Assembly (NCBI RefSeq): GCF_963576545.1
Contig: NC_083636.1
Span: forward strand, 4,220,856-4,284,855
Direction: 5' to 3'
DNA length: 64,000 nt
Source of the DNA: Limanda limanda
Lineage: Eukaryota > Chordata > Actinopteri > Pleuronectiformes > Pleuronectidae
Shown piece after piece: positions 18,899 to 33,339 of this stretch. Made by a program: the position numbers and the translations under genes. The number at the start of each line of letters is the position of its first letter. Within the stretch, counting starts at the first letter, position 1. The notes under the pieces are model-generated. The model was not told the origin of the DNA. It saw only the letters and a program-made list of their open reading frames with translations, and ran no database searches.

Positions 18899-21372
18899 AT
18901 GTCTGTGCCACTGTCTGTGCTGATATGTCTGTCGACTGTCCAGCTCTGCATGGGAGATCAGCTTGTGGAGGAAGTCATCACTACAAGTAAGAAGTGATGA
19001 GGAGAAGAAGATATGTGACTGTCACTGTATGAACGTTACAATGAGAATTCAGGAAAGAGAGCTGACTGAACTACTCTGGGTTTCTGATAGTAATATCAAA
19101 CTCTTTAAGAAACTGTCTCATTACTGAAGCTACAAACATAGTTATAAATGCAGTAAATATAACATTTAAAGATAAATATAGGTAAATATTTGAAAAGAAC
19201 ACATGTAAGAATAACTTTGGACTATGATGGGATTTGATGGGAGATGCAGGTGGGAAATACAATACAACGTTATACAACAATGACAGCAGCGTATCATATC
19301 GTCTGTGTGAGAATCATGACTCACAATCTAGAAAACACCCAAACAAAACAAGTGCAACTCTGCCAATTCAACACTTGTGATACAATGAAATCAAACACAT
19401 GAACAGCAAGTTTGTACAAAATGTTTCAGAGGAACCGCAAATGAGTGGAACTCAAATTATATAATCATAACAACGTCAAGCATCTATTTTGAATTGATTT
19501 GTTGTGAACATTTGGTTTTCTCAGGGTGTTTCTCCATATGACTTATAGGAATAAGTTGTGCCATCGTGTTTACACAGTGACTTGTGGTCTGGTCGGGCAC
19601 AGTGAGTCAGAGAGTTGAGCTCATGCTGAGTGTCTCAGAAAGTTGTCAGTGACTGAGTGGAGTTTGGTCTGGAGAGGAAACACAGTTCCATTCGGTTCCC
19701 AGTCAAAAAATGGGAGGAGGGAAACGATTGGTGGATTGTGTGGATTTATAAATGCTCAGTAATTTAAAATGTTCCACAATTACAGGAGCAAATTGCAGCT
19801 TTAATTCAAACATTTAGTTTTAGCAGATAAATCCCATAACTGTTGGTGGCACTATATAAAAAGTTAGTAGGCTTTATTCCCCCTGCACCATGACTGTCTG
19901 TATGAGGTTCTGTGGTTTCACATTATATTCCAATTAGCTTCGAGATATTTATCTGTGGAAAAAAAAGTTGTGCACTGACTCGCTCCCCATTTCCATAGAG
20001 GCACTAAACTGCAGAGAACACACAAAAAATAAAACCAACAGCAGTTTGAGTTGAGCTGGAACGATTATCGCTAACTGCTGCTTTTATTTCCTCATGAAAG
20101 TCTCTTTTATTCCTCGGCCTGGTGGAGGAGGCCGGGTTTGGCAGAGAGGAGACGCTGGTTTGGCAGCGTTTGAAATAATCTGCTGAATCCAGGGGGCTTT
20201 GGAGTTCTTTCAGTTTCCAATCTTTTGACTGATGCTCTGGACAGAAGCAGCTCGTTTTCAGGATGAAGGAGCTTGAAGAGAAACTCGAAACACAAAACAA
20301 TTAAAAGCTGAGAGTGCAAATGTATGGATGTGCTTCTATTTGCACATTTTTGTTGCTATGCATGAATGTGTGCATTTCAGGGTTGTGTTAATCTGGAGAG
20401 AACACACTTCATTAGCCTCTCATGTGCGTGTTTTCTCTTCACAGAGAAAGTGCCTCTCCTGGGCGGCTGGTTCGAGCGGAATCCAGAATCAGTCGAGGTT
20501 CAGAAGGCAACTGAGCTGGCTGTGGATCTGTTCAACGCACGATCCAAGAGCAAGCGTGTGTTCAAGCTGGTTTCCATCACTGCTGCTCAGACTCAGGTCA
20601 GATCCCAGTTCAGAAGCAGAAGAACTCACTTCCCCTGCACCTGCTTGTTTCCACGGCATCGAATAACTGCTCTGTCCTCTTGTCGTGTCGTCAGGTGACC
20701 AACATGATCAACTTCAGGATCGACGCCGTCTTGAGGAAAACCAAGTGTCTCAAGACCGATGAAAAACCAGACTTGGAGAATTGCAATTTCGATAAAAAGG
20801 TATTTCTCTTCTGTGGATATTATACCCAACGAAACTTAAAATGTCTCTAATAAGCTGTTTTCAAGATACATACAAAGATGGACGACATGTCAGCTCCCCT
20901 AACGTGAAGCCAACTCCTCACTGCCCCCTGGTGGTTTCTGCCATGTTAGGTAGTTCCTATCACACTGATGTATGATCACAGGATCAATTTCCAAGTAAGT
21001 TCAGTTATGATTTATGACCAAAACACCGTGGCTCCGATCCAGGATCACTACTGGGCAGACTTGGGCTCCTGATGTTAAATGTACAAGATGGCGGCACCTA
21101 TATCCAGGATATTATGGCTTCATATTGGCACACAGGGAGGTGGTGGGGACGTGTCGTCCATCTTTATGCATTTTCTGTCTCATGACTGTTTGTATGTTGG
21201 AGTTCAGAGATTTTTCCCATTTTCTAAATCGCAGTTTTTGCCGTTTCCTCCTCTTTCGCAGCATGTGAAGTGCGTCTTCGATGTGACCTTCAACCCACGC
21301 GACAACAAACACGAGCTGCACAATCACAAGTGCAAGAAAGTCATCCCGGACAAAGTGGAACTTTTGGATTAA
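18899..21372 (+). CDS. Secreted cystatin-like protein (family 2 type)
   Basis: Four coding exons: 18899-18986, 20445-20596, 20695-20799 and 21262-21372 (stop TAA), giving 151 residues. A signal peptide (MSVPLSVLICLSTVQLCMGD) is followed by the cystatin N-terminal segment PLLGGW with the conserved glycines. The fold core follows, with four cysteines spaced as in the two disulfides of cystatin C (KTKC, ENC, VKC, HKC). The inhibitory loop is degenerate: the usual QxVxG is T-Q-V-T-N, and the usual PW of the second loop is P-R. Cystatins block papain-like cysteine proteases by wedging these loops into the active site, so this protein may be weak or re-purposed. A 5' UTR exon probably ends at 18637 and splices to 18845, just before the ATG. 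The exact orthologue is not assigned. Confidence 0.82.
20895..21185 (+). repeat. dispersed repeat family A, copy 3
   Basis: Contains TGCCCCCTGGTGG, TTAGGTAGTTCCTATCACACTG, ACAAGATGGCGGCACC and CCATCTTTATG in order. It lies in the last intron of the cystatin-like gene. Confidence 0.55.
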
Positions 21373-21476
21373 CGGAACATTTTCACATTGTAGTTTAGCT
21401 CCAGAGTTTTGACTTCTTAACTCAATATAGTGTTGATGAGTTAAGAGCTGGTTGGTCCATTTTTAACGATGGTCTC

Positions 21477-21482
21477 AATAAA
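21477..21482 (+). terminator. poly(A) signal of cystatin-like gene
   Basis: AATAAA 105 bases after the cystatin stop codon, in the short gap before the convergent astacin gene. Confidence 0.65.
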
Positions 21483-21687
21483 GTTTGTTTTGAAAAGGTG
21501 ACAAAGAGTTGATGTGTTTTTTTGTTACTATCAGCAGAGGTTTGTGGTTTGAGGTCTGGTGTCATGTTGCATGTCATTTATTTAGTGTTAGTTTTATGTT
21601 CTGTTTGTGTATTCGAAAGAGAAAAGAAGAGATCCGGATCAAGAACCCATGAATTTTCATTTTAATATATATTTAAACTTAAGGAAT

Positions 21688-21693
21688 TTTATT
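21688..21693 (-). terminator. candidate poly(A) signal of astacin gene
   Basis: AATAAA on the minus strand, about 70 bases beyond the inferred astacin stop at 21761. The two convergent genes would then end roughly 200 bases apart. Confidence 0.5.
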
Positions 21694-21760
21694 TAACCAA
21701 ATCAACAATCTTATGAGAAAACAGCAGATACAGTGTTGTGAGAGTCGTCTTGTTTTTCTT

Positions 21761-23954
<2,194 letters not shown>

Positions 23955-23998
23955 CCTGTGGACGGAGGAACCGGGGAACATCGAGGTTTCAGTCTTGG

Positions 23999-24005
23999 TT
24001 TTATA
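23999..24005 (-). promoter_or_regulatory. TATA box of astacin gene
   Basis: TATAAAA on the minus strand, 45-51 bases upstream of the first in-frame ATG. It fits a tissue-restricted secreted-protein promoter with a very short 5' UTR. Confidence 0.55.
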
Positions 24006-25427
24006 CAACCAAAGAGGGAGGAACCTCTGTCGTATAAACAGATTTACCGCAAAGAAAATGCTTTGACCCTTAGTCAAAGGTTTAAATGGAAGGATTAACT
24101 CAGGTGGAAACACCCTGAACCTCCTTCAGGAAACTAACGAAGCTGGTTTGATTTAACATTAATATCTCCCTATATTTAAAATGGTTATTTACACATATAC
24201 AGTAAACATGGGTATCTCATATATTTTATCGGGCAGAAACAGGTAAAGATAAGGACTATAATTAGCTGAAGTCATTAGACTGATGATTACAAACTAAAGC
24301 TCTGTGAAAACACACAAACAACACAAAAACAACACAAAAACCACTGGTCCACACCCAAAGGTTTCAAATGTCTGTTATTGGAAAATACAGCCACACAACT
24401 ACAATACCCAAGTCAAGAAAAGTTTACAATCCAATATATTTCATATATAGACTCAATGTGCGTCAAGTAAAAGCAGCAAATATATCAAATATGAGGACAT
24501 TAAAAGACAAATAAAAGAAATAAGTGAAAAGAAATTAAATAAAAAAACCCGACAGGGAATCAAAAATAGAAAAATAAAAGACAAAAAGCCTTGTTGTAAA
24601 AATGGAGAATGATAAATCAAAGGTAACCACACACGACTCAAAAGCTGACAATTATATATATATTCTCAGTCTGATTTAAAATAAGTTATTAGTTCTGGTG
24701 ACAGAGACATGGGCCCAGAATAAATGAAGCTATTAAAGAAGTCTTCAACAGTGAGGCCCTGACAATGAAGTGCATGATGCACCAGTTGTGCGTGTGTGTG
24801 TGGAAACCTCAGTCCTCGTAAAACAACGTGTTATTCTTCATCACTTTATAGGAAAATGAGAGCGGGTGCAGGGAAACTTGAGGCCGTGCGGTGGCCGACC
24901 AGTGTTTATACAGTCGGAACATCTCACTCTGCACTACACCATTATTTAACTATTAGGACGACTGTGTTTTCCACTTAGGATCCTGTTTCACACACAGAAA
25001 CACACACAGAGCTTTATTGATGCCACTTGAATCCCTTTACGAGTCTTTTTCCTCTTTTATTTCAGCTTCAAGGTTTGGAAGATCGTTTTATTTCACTTGT
25101 TTAATAGACACACAGTACACACCGATTAGGCTCGGCACTGGAACCACTTTACCATTTTATTGTCGTGGGCGACGGGTGTGTATGTTGTGTTGACTGGATC
25201 CAGCAGGAAAACAGGAAAGAAGATATGTGTGGGTGAAGTGAAGTATAAGATAAATAATAAATAATAATAAATATATTTTCAAAATCCAATTTCATCAATC
25301 TAAACTTATTAAAAGTAGGTAAATTAATTGATTGACTGAGACTGTGCACTCTCCACAGACGGATGAACACAAAACAGAAATCGTCATGCTGGTCCCACAA
25401 CTCATATTTATTCTTGAAATCACAAAG

Positions 25428-25433
25428 TTTATT
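25428..25433 (-). terminator. candidate poly(A) signal of rassf6
   Basis: AATAAA on the minus strand about 210 bases beyond the rassf6 stop. A second copy lies at 25407-25412. Confidence 0.45.
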
Positions 25434-25641
25434 TACAATTATTTACAAAAGATTCTTACAGCTTTTAAACAAAATCATGTGTTTTTTCTTTCAGTATCAG
25501 CCTCTGTGGTCTTTCCCAAATTATCCAGACTCGAAAACTTTGACCTCGTTCTGGTTTAAATATCGATTTAAAAAGTTCCCCTTCAGAAAACGTGACTGGG
25601 ATGAGGATGGGTCGTCTGTCAGTGTCTCCGATCGCCAGGTG

Positions 25642-25729
25642 TCAGACGCTCGTCTCAATATGAGGCGACATCTTGCTGTTTATCGTGTGGGACAAGAGTC
25701 TCTGCTGCTTTTTGAACCTGACATACAAA

Positions 25730-25795
<66 letters not shown>

Positions 25796-26594
25796 CACAC
25801 ACTGTGGGTTAAACAGCAAAATGTTGGCTCCATCATCTGGCCTGGAAATGCCACTGCAATGATTTTCTCTTCCAACACTTGTGAATATGCAAATCATTTA
25901 GACGCCACAGTAGGTACATGTAGAGGAATGAAGTCGTGCACAAACAAAGACAGTGAAGAAAACATTGAGTTTGAACTTGTCTTCAGGTCTGTGGGTTTAA
26001 AAGCACTGATCTACTGATCCAAGCCTTTCATTCAAAGCCTCTGAGGCGATCAGTGGTCTCACTCACTTGTTGCGGACCCTCTGTATCTCCCTGCTCTCCT
26101 CCTCTCTGAGCTCCACCAGAACCTGCTGCAGGATCGGAAGCTCCAGGTTCAGATACTGGGCGACCTGACGCAGAGACACAAACAAAATCAGGGTGAGGAG
26201 GAAGATGTTGGGATTATGGAACAGAGAAGGTTTTTTGTGATGCTCTTAAAAGCTTCTAGCTCCTCTAGAGGTGAGACGGATATAAAGCAAGTCTCCTTTT
26301 TCAACAACGGGAAGAAGAAAACACATATTTATCTGAATTCTTATAATGTTAATGGCTACTACACTAACTTAACACATTCATGGAATTGTGGTACATCGGG
26401 GATGGAACTCACATCGTTGCTGACTTCCTGTTCGTCCATATCCATCATGAAGATCTTCATGATGTCATCGGAGGGCCCCTGCAGAATGCGCTCCCACAGG
26501 GGCTGGTCCCTGTTACTGAGCTTCCTCTTCTCTGGACAAAACACACACACACACAGACACACACGCACACACACACGCACACACACACACACAC

Positions 26595-26627
<33 letters not shown>

Positions 26628-29448
26628 GTGACGTCAGAGGAGGTTTTTGGTTCCACTTCCTGTGTCACTCAGGTGAAAGAGACAGACTGTACCTCCACTC
26701 TGGTGAACGCAGTACAGAGCAAACTCCTGAGGGTCGTTCTCTATCTGTGGGACGAACACACACAACACAGGGTTCGATTCTGAAAGTCTCACTAAATCAG
26801 TTAGAACAAAGGTGTGACCCACATAGTTGCATCCATTTTACTGATCGGTAACTTGATTAAAAGTGATTAAATTCACCTTGAACTTGTTAAGCAGCTGCTC
26901 GATGACCCGGTCCGTGGTCATTGCGCTGGAGATGCGAACTTTCGTTGGTGTCCCGAAGGATGGAGTGAAGATGGCGGTCTGGAGAAAAAAGAAAGTAGTG
27001 ATTGGAGGGTTCACGTGGATTATCTGGAGAAGGAGGGAGAAGGAAGGAAGTAGAGAATACAAAGGGAGAAAACCTCCACCTTATAGTTGTAGAAGTGTCC
27101 GTTGATGGAGAAGCGGTGTTGTCTCTCCTTCTCTCTCTGGGCGTCCGACTTCCCCCGGCCCCGCCTCCTCTTGACCAGCGAGGCGTCGCTCATGCAGCGG
27201 AACAGGTTGGACTCGGCCTCCAGCTCCAGGTTCTTCTGCCTCACGGGACGCAGGGTGGTGGTCTCGTAAACCACGGGGGGGCCTTCAGGGGGGCCACAGA
27301 AACACACGGATGCAACGTCTCACCTTTATCCAAATAAGATCATCCTATGCAATGTGCTTTAATGTCATGCAAAAGTGGGAAGAAGACATTAGGACTAGGG
27401 TTGCAAAATTCCGGGAATTTTCAAAGTTGGAAACTTTCCATGGGAATTAACGGGAATTAACGAGAATAAACGGGAATATACGGGAATTAACGGGAATTAA
27501 CGGGAATAAACTGGAAATGTTGTGGGTAATTTATACTAACTGTATTTACCTTGTCATATGCAGACATAAATATAAACATTTTGTTGTGTCATAGGCTGAT
27601 TTGAGCCCTGAGGAAACTTTGGGCACTTGACTATATGCTTCTGCAGCTTTGTGTCATTCTTAACATAGGTCTTTGCACAGTATTTGCAAATGTACACAGC
27701 CTTTCCTTCTACATTGGATGGGGTGAAATGTCTCCACACATGAGATGTAACAATAAATGTCTCCACACTGTAGAATAAGATGAGAAAAAAGTTTGTAAAA
27801 AAACACTAATGCAATGCTAGAGATATAAATAGTTAGCCAAACAATTGGAATCGTCTGTAAACATATTTTACAATTGATGGATAAATCAATGGAAATAGGC
27901 TAGATGAACAGATGAACAATCCTCAATCAGCATGCTAATATATTTTCCCCAGTAATATCATCGAAACTTACCTGACTAGTCCTGCACACTACAGCAGGCC
28001 TCAGTAGCCCTGCTGTAGTGTGAAGGATGCTGGGAGTTATCTGTGCATGTGATGGAAGAATGCACACTGGAGGGTTGAAACTCAACGTGCAGCGTGTGAT
28101 GCATTCCATACATCTTTCAAATAGAGTTTTGAATTATGTTTTTATTGCTCAGCCTTTAATTTGCATAGTTTTGTTTTTTTCAAAATTCCCAAAATTCCCG
28201 AGCTTAATATTCCCGTGGAAAGTTTCCGGAAAGTTTCCGGAAATTTACCGGAAACTTTCCGCCCCTTTGCAACCCTAATTTTCCCAGGAGGAAAATAAGA
28301 GCAACCTTTTTTAGGACTGTTAATGACCGTCTCCTGTCCCGTCTCTGACATCTCGTCGATCTGGTGCAAGTCGACATATTCTCCCCAGCGAGTCATTCCC
28401 CTGCAGACAGAGAACAGGCCCAGCGGAAACAAAGGTGAGGATTACTGTGCATGCACCCAGAAACAATAATACAATTCATTCCCTTCATAAAGTAAATATG
28501 CTGTATACTGCCTGTAGTCGGGACTGAAGGAACATAGTACAAGTATAAAAGTAAACTTGTAAAGTTAAGTATAGAAGTACAGTTTGAGGGAAACAGGGTG
28601 TGACTGGAGGACGGATTCACTTTTGCAGAATCCAGTAAAAACCAAACAGATTCAGACTCATGAAGTTTTTCTAGCTAAGTTCAGACTTGTCTCTCAGAAA
28701 CTTTCCTTTCCAGGACTGAACAACCCTCTCGTGGTCACACAGAACCGTGCGAGTGCAGATTCCAGATTCACTGACTGTCAAATTAAGATCCAAACGTCTT
28801 CACACATTGAGGAGACATATCAGTGATGCAGGTTTAAAAGCTGACCTCTTGTTTTCGAGCGGGCTGACGGGACTGATGGGACTCACGGGGTCCGGTGGCA
28901 TCAGAGGTGCGAAGGGAAGCATCTGCTTGTCGTCCTGTATCTTCAGCCTGATGGGTCTGCGCACCCCCCAGGAGATATTCAGGAAGCCCTCCACCACCAC
29001 CTCTCCATCAGGCCCCTGTGACACCATCCAATGAATACACACCTCTATGAATCTGTGGTCATGCAACACTAACACATGGACAATGTTGTTAATAAAGCCT
29101 CACGTGAGAGTAGCTGAGGTGCAGCTGAGTGTGGTCCTTCAGGAAACAGTTGTAGGTTCTCAGCAGGGAGAGAAACTCTGCTCTGAAATCCACACACAAG
29201 ACAAAACAACCGCACAAAAGTCAACACAAACCTGTGACATTTAGATATTCATCACCCAGTAAGAATCATTTATAAACGTCTGCAGGAGAACTCGGCTGCA
29301 AAAAGCCAGCGTGTGACAGATTCCACTGAATTTATTTATCCAAAATTACTATTCATCATTCATTTTCATTGCCATTTTATAAAGATGAGTTGACCCACCT
29401 GGACAGTGTCCGGATTTCTCCTGCCTGGACCAATGGGAGCTGACTCAT
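25642..29448 (-). CDS. rassf6: Ras association domain family member 6
   Basis: Ten exons, 5' to 3': 29448-29399, 29182-29104, 29015-28846, 28400-28306, 27282-27080, 26978-26877, 26744-26693, 26531-26413, 26164-26067 and 25717-25642 (stop TGA). They give 347 residues (human isoforms 337-369) with closing phases. RASSF6-specific matches are [28 protein letters not shown] and the C-terminal IETSV (human TETTV). RASSF2 and RASSF4 lack MTRWGE. The order is an N-terminal [14 protein letters not shown] block, SINGHFYN, an RA domain (about residues 190-290) and a SARAH helix (about 290-340: [21 protein letters not shown]). RASSF6 is a cytoplasmic adaptor that binds Ras-type GTPases and, through SARAH, MST1/2 in Hippo and apoptosis signalling. 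Reading through the exon 9 donor would hit an immediate stop (NK-stop) and truncate SARAH. Confidence 0.92.
25735..25792. repeat. (CA)n microsatellite beside rassf6 last-exon acceptor
   Basis: About 58 bases of CA. On the coding (minus) strand it is TG and lies about 18 bases upstream of the acceptor of the final rassf6 exon. Confidence 0.95.
26540..26628. repeat. (CA)n microsatellite filling rassf6 intron 7
   Basis: Interrupted CA/GCAC tract that makes up more than half of the 161-base intron 26532-26692. It lies directly upstream (minus strand) of the exon 26531-26413 acceptor. Confidence 0.95.
27396..28277 (-). mobile_element. hAT-like DNA transposon remnant with BED zinc finger
   Basis: Terminal inverted repeats TAGGGTTGCAAA bound an 882-bp element that occupies most of rassf6 intron 4 (27283-28305). 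The minus strand at about 27554-27766 encodes a BED-type zinc finger (VWRHFTP, then C-x2-C in [10 protein letters not shown] and a HIVKC end). This is the DNA-binding domain usual in hAT transposases; no catalytic part remains. The termini contain iterated GGGAATTAAC and GGAAACTTTCC motifs. An internal hairpin (CACACTACAGCAGG and its complement) lies at 27985-28023. The 8-bp flanks differ, so the target duplication has decayed or the ends are slightly off. Confidence 0.75.
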
Positions 29449-30365
29449 CTCCGCTTGTGTCGACTGCACTGCAGAGGGAACAACAACATTCAATCTTTAA
29501 ATTAATTTCGTAGAGTAGATGTTGAATTGTGTTGTTGTTGTTGTTGTTGTTAATGCAAATTAATGCATTTCTATGTCAAACTGCACTGAAATCCAACCAC
29601 ACTGCACGTGTACAACCAGCATGTTGTGTGTTCTCCTCATATTAAACAACACAGAGTCTTACCTTGTGTCACATGGCAGATCAGAGCTCTCCTCCCTGAT
29701 TCTGTCTCTTTGTCTGAGCCTCTTTCTTCCGTCTGGGTTTTAAATATCTCTTTCCAGTCTCCCTCTCTCCCTCTCTCTCTGAAGTTTTGTGTGTTATATT
29801 TATCCCTCGCTCTCCCTTCACTCCAGCCTCTACTCTCTCTCTTTCTTTTCTTGTGCTCGCCTCCCAGAGATTTAATAACAGCTCTCCACCCAGTAACCAG
29901 TGATGACAGGAGCCAACCATTTGTTTATTCTTCAGTCAGAGACACAGAAGCTCGTAAAAAGAAAAGAGAGATTGGAGGAATTTCCACGTGGCTACTCTCC
30001 CTTTTTTTAAAAAGCTCCTCCTCTCTTTCTTTCTTTCTATCTTTTTCCTCGTTCTACTTCTTCTTATACACGACAGAGACGTTCTGAGAGGAGCAGCCTG
30101 TCCTCCGCTCGTTTCTCTTTCTCATTCTTTCCATCTCTGTCTCAGCCTGTTTGCTGGTGAGAAACATCTCAGGTATTCAGCAGCTGTCTCCCCTGCAGCC
30201 CCACCACTCCCTGCTCTGATGGACAGCTCACAAAGCAACCACCGGAAACAAGAACATTTAAAGGTGCAATGCAGAACTCTACCTGTTTCTAAGAGAACAA
30301 AGGGAATTCCACATAATCTGTCTAAAACTGCACTGATCACTTTCATAAAGCAGATGTTAAATCCA

Positions 30366-30490
30366 TATTCTCACGCATCCATCCAGCCATCATCTCTTAT
30401 CTCTTATCCCTTAAAGGTAGCAGGGGGGGGCTGGAGCAAATCCCTGTTGACAGTGAGAGGTGGAGTTCACCCTGGACCGGGGTTTGAACC
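30366..30490 (+). repeat. degenerate fish interspersed repeat
   Basis: CATCCATCCAG..CTTATC..GGGGGGCTGGAGCAAATCCC..GAGTTCACCCTGGACCGGGG matches the layout of a very common teleost repeat. It is followed by a GGTTTGAACC box. Confidence 0.5.
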
Positions 30491-32106
30491 AACAACCTTC
30501 ACCACAGTTTGCCACCCTTGTTTCTACACATGCTATACAATATTCTGCATGAGAAATGTCTAAACCATAATGTATGTAACCCAGATCTCCTGGGCCTGAG
30601 TTCGTAAACACAAAAAAATGAATAAGATCTCAGAAGAATATATTTGAAACTAATCTTATCTTTTGTTTACATCCCGTATTTAACCTTATTTTAACTACTA
30701 TTTTTAATAATATGAACTTATCTAATTATCAGGAACTTTCTCTTTTAATACAACTTTTGTTATGCTATTTTGAGATTAATTTTATGCACTGTATCCTAAT
30801 GATTTTTATACAGGGCTACATATATATATTTGAATTTATCTCACAGGAAATGCTGTTTCAGTTTTGACTTTACAAAATCATTAAAAATCCGACCTTATGT
30901 ATTGAATTTCATATTTAAATTAACTAAGATAAATCTTACAAATGTATCACATGCAATGTTATTGACAGGTAGAATGTGTTTATAAATAATTAATGTTAAT
31001 AATAGGATGTCAAATACAGAATTGCTTGCAAATATAATTATGAAAATTGCCAATAATTGTTTTTTAATTATATCCTAAGAAGATAAATGTGTGAACGCAT
31101 TAAGCAAAAAAGGGAACAAGCTAAAAAGTTTTACCAAAAATGTACGAGGAACAGTCTCATAATTTTAATTTCTATTTCCTCCTCAGCTGCAGAAAATTAA
31201 AGGCCGGACTAATATTGCACTTCACCTCAAAGCCTGATGTTTGTACTCGTAGTCAACGTGTAATCTGTCGAGGAAACACTTTAATCTGTTCTTCTTCTTC
31301 TGCCTGTTATCGAGGATCAGTTGGTGTCGGACCAGGTGCAGGGTTCTACATCACAGAGCTTCGGCCTGAACTGCTGATTCTACGTGAATCCTGGCTGTCG
31401 TGCACGGTGACTCACGATGTGCATGTGTGAGTTAATAAAGGTTTGAAAAGCCTCGTTGTTGCAGAATAAATACAGATTTAGTTCTGGTGTATGTTTTCCT
31501 CTTTTGCATTTAACTTGACTTCCCTGTGACGGTCAGGCCTCAACATGTAGGTTTCACGAACGGCTACAGCAAACACACCAGGCATGAGAGAGTGTCATCA
31601 TGATTTTTAATTTACAGGAGAAAAAGGAGAACTATTGAGAAGTGTCCAATAATCTGAGAGCGTTTATAAACCTGACGTGCTATCAGCAAGTTAAAGGGAG
31701 ACAACTGCTCCAAACCAGAGATTGTAAATATAGATGAACGACGTGATGTCTGATTCAAAAGCTTCAAATCTGAAAACTGAAAACACAACACCTTGTCTAG
31801 AAGGATTTCTATCATGTCCCTCGGGCATTTCCTCCTTTATTCAATGAGCCATTGATGAATTAAATCAGCCTCTCTGGTGTCCGCGGTGAATAAGAACTAA
31901 GGAACGTCCTCGAGGTTCAACCAGAAAACTGCTTTCTCTTTAGGATGGATGAAAAGAAAAACACGGAACAAACGTAGAACAAAACCTTTTGAAAGAAGAG
32001 TAAGAATGAGGATAAAACTGGAATTGATTGTTAGTTATGAGACCATTTATTGTCGCCAAAGTACACAATGACACACCCAGTTTCTTTCTCTGCTGCAGTC
32101 ACTCCC

Positions 32107-32107
<1 letters not shown>

Positions 32108-32169
<62 letters not shown>

Positions 32170-32188
32170 TCTCTCTCTCTCTCCCTCC
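32108..32188. repeat. (TC)n microsatellite
   Basis: About 80 bases of CT in the rassf6-musk intergenic region. Confidence 0.95.
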
Positions 32189-33339
32189 CTTTACTTCCCT
32201 TCTTTACTAACTGTCATAGAACATGCTACACTTGGTCCCTGTAACTCACATGCACAGATTTGACCTGATTATATAAAAAATTGTCCCTCGGCTCCCCGGG
32301 TGTTTGTGAGCTCTGTTTTCATTTTAGTTAAACACCATTTGCTGGTGTTTGTAAATTGCTTCAGCCAATTTAAGTTTTAATTTTAAAAGTTTTTAGACCA
32401 ATCGTTGAAATGTTATTAAAACGTTATTCAAGCCCACAAATAAACTTTGCTTGATTACAACTGGTTGTATGAACCCGTGATAGGGACATTTTGGACAAGT
32501 TGACAATAATACTTCAAAATGAAAGAATAATACAAAGAAAAGTAATCTGACAGTGAATCTAGTGAATCGATACTAAACAATTAGACATCTCTTGGTACAG
32601 TTTATTTTCGTGAAACTATGAATAATCATTTTATTGGTATATAACCTCCGTCTCTGCTTCTGCTTCCAGTTTCATTTCAGTAACACCACTTTCACACTGA
32701 AGGAATAAAAATGAAATGTTCGGTCCTACCTGTCCAGCGTGTCTTTCAATCTTCTGAGGAACAAAGTTGCTTTACTCCATGTTTAAGTTCTAGTACCTCG
32801 TGTTAGCATGTGTGTGTTTGTTTGTATGTGTGTGGGTGTCTAGTCCAGAGTACAGTGTGTGTGGGTGTGTGTGTGTGAGGAGTTGAACTTGCAGCAGCTG
32901 GTTAATTATTGCAGGACACGTTGAGACATCGTAAAGAGGGAGGAGCTGAGTGACACCAGATATGACTCGGCTGCTTTGTCTGTGCATGTGTGTTGTATGT
33001 GTGTGTTTGTGTGTGTGTGTGTGTGTTTGTGTGTGTATGCCCAAGCTGAAAATATGCAAAAGAGGAGGGGAGAGAACATATGAAATTAAATCTCTCACCC
33101 AGTTGCAGCTCGTGTGAAGCCGGACACCTGGAGTGCAGATAGTTTTCGTCATGGAGAACACACACATGCGTCAGGGGATTATATGATAGAATAAAGAGAA
33201 TGTAATAATCCCGGGAAGCCGCCTGAAGACAGAAGTCTACAAGTCACTGGCTTCAAGCTCCACACACACCTTGGTCTCATATTGTCACACACTTCATTGT
33301 GACTCATGTGGATTGCACACTGATATCTGACTCCCTTGT

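Noticed and set aside
25363..26017. Open frames rich in TH or CV dipeptides
   Set aside because: Translations of CA/TG microsatellites. Only the minus-strand segment 25717-25642 is coding, as the last rassf6 exon.
26062..26067. Stop codon at the end of rassf6 exon 9 (NK-stop) as the true C-terminus
   Set aside because: The TGA is part of a GTGAGT donor, and splicing to 25717 yields KFKK..IETSV, which matches the RASSF6 C-terminus.
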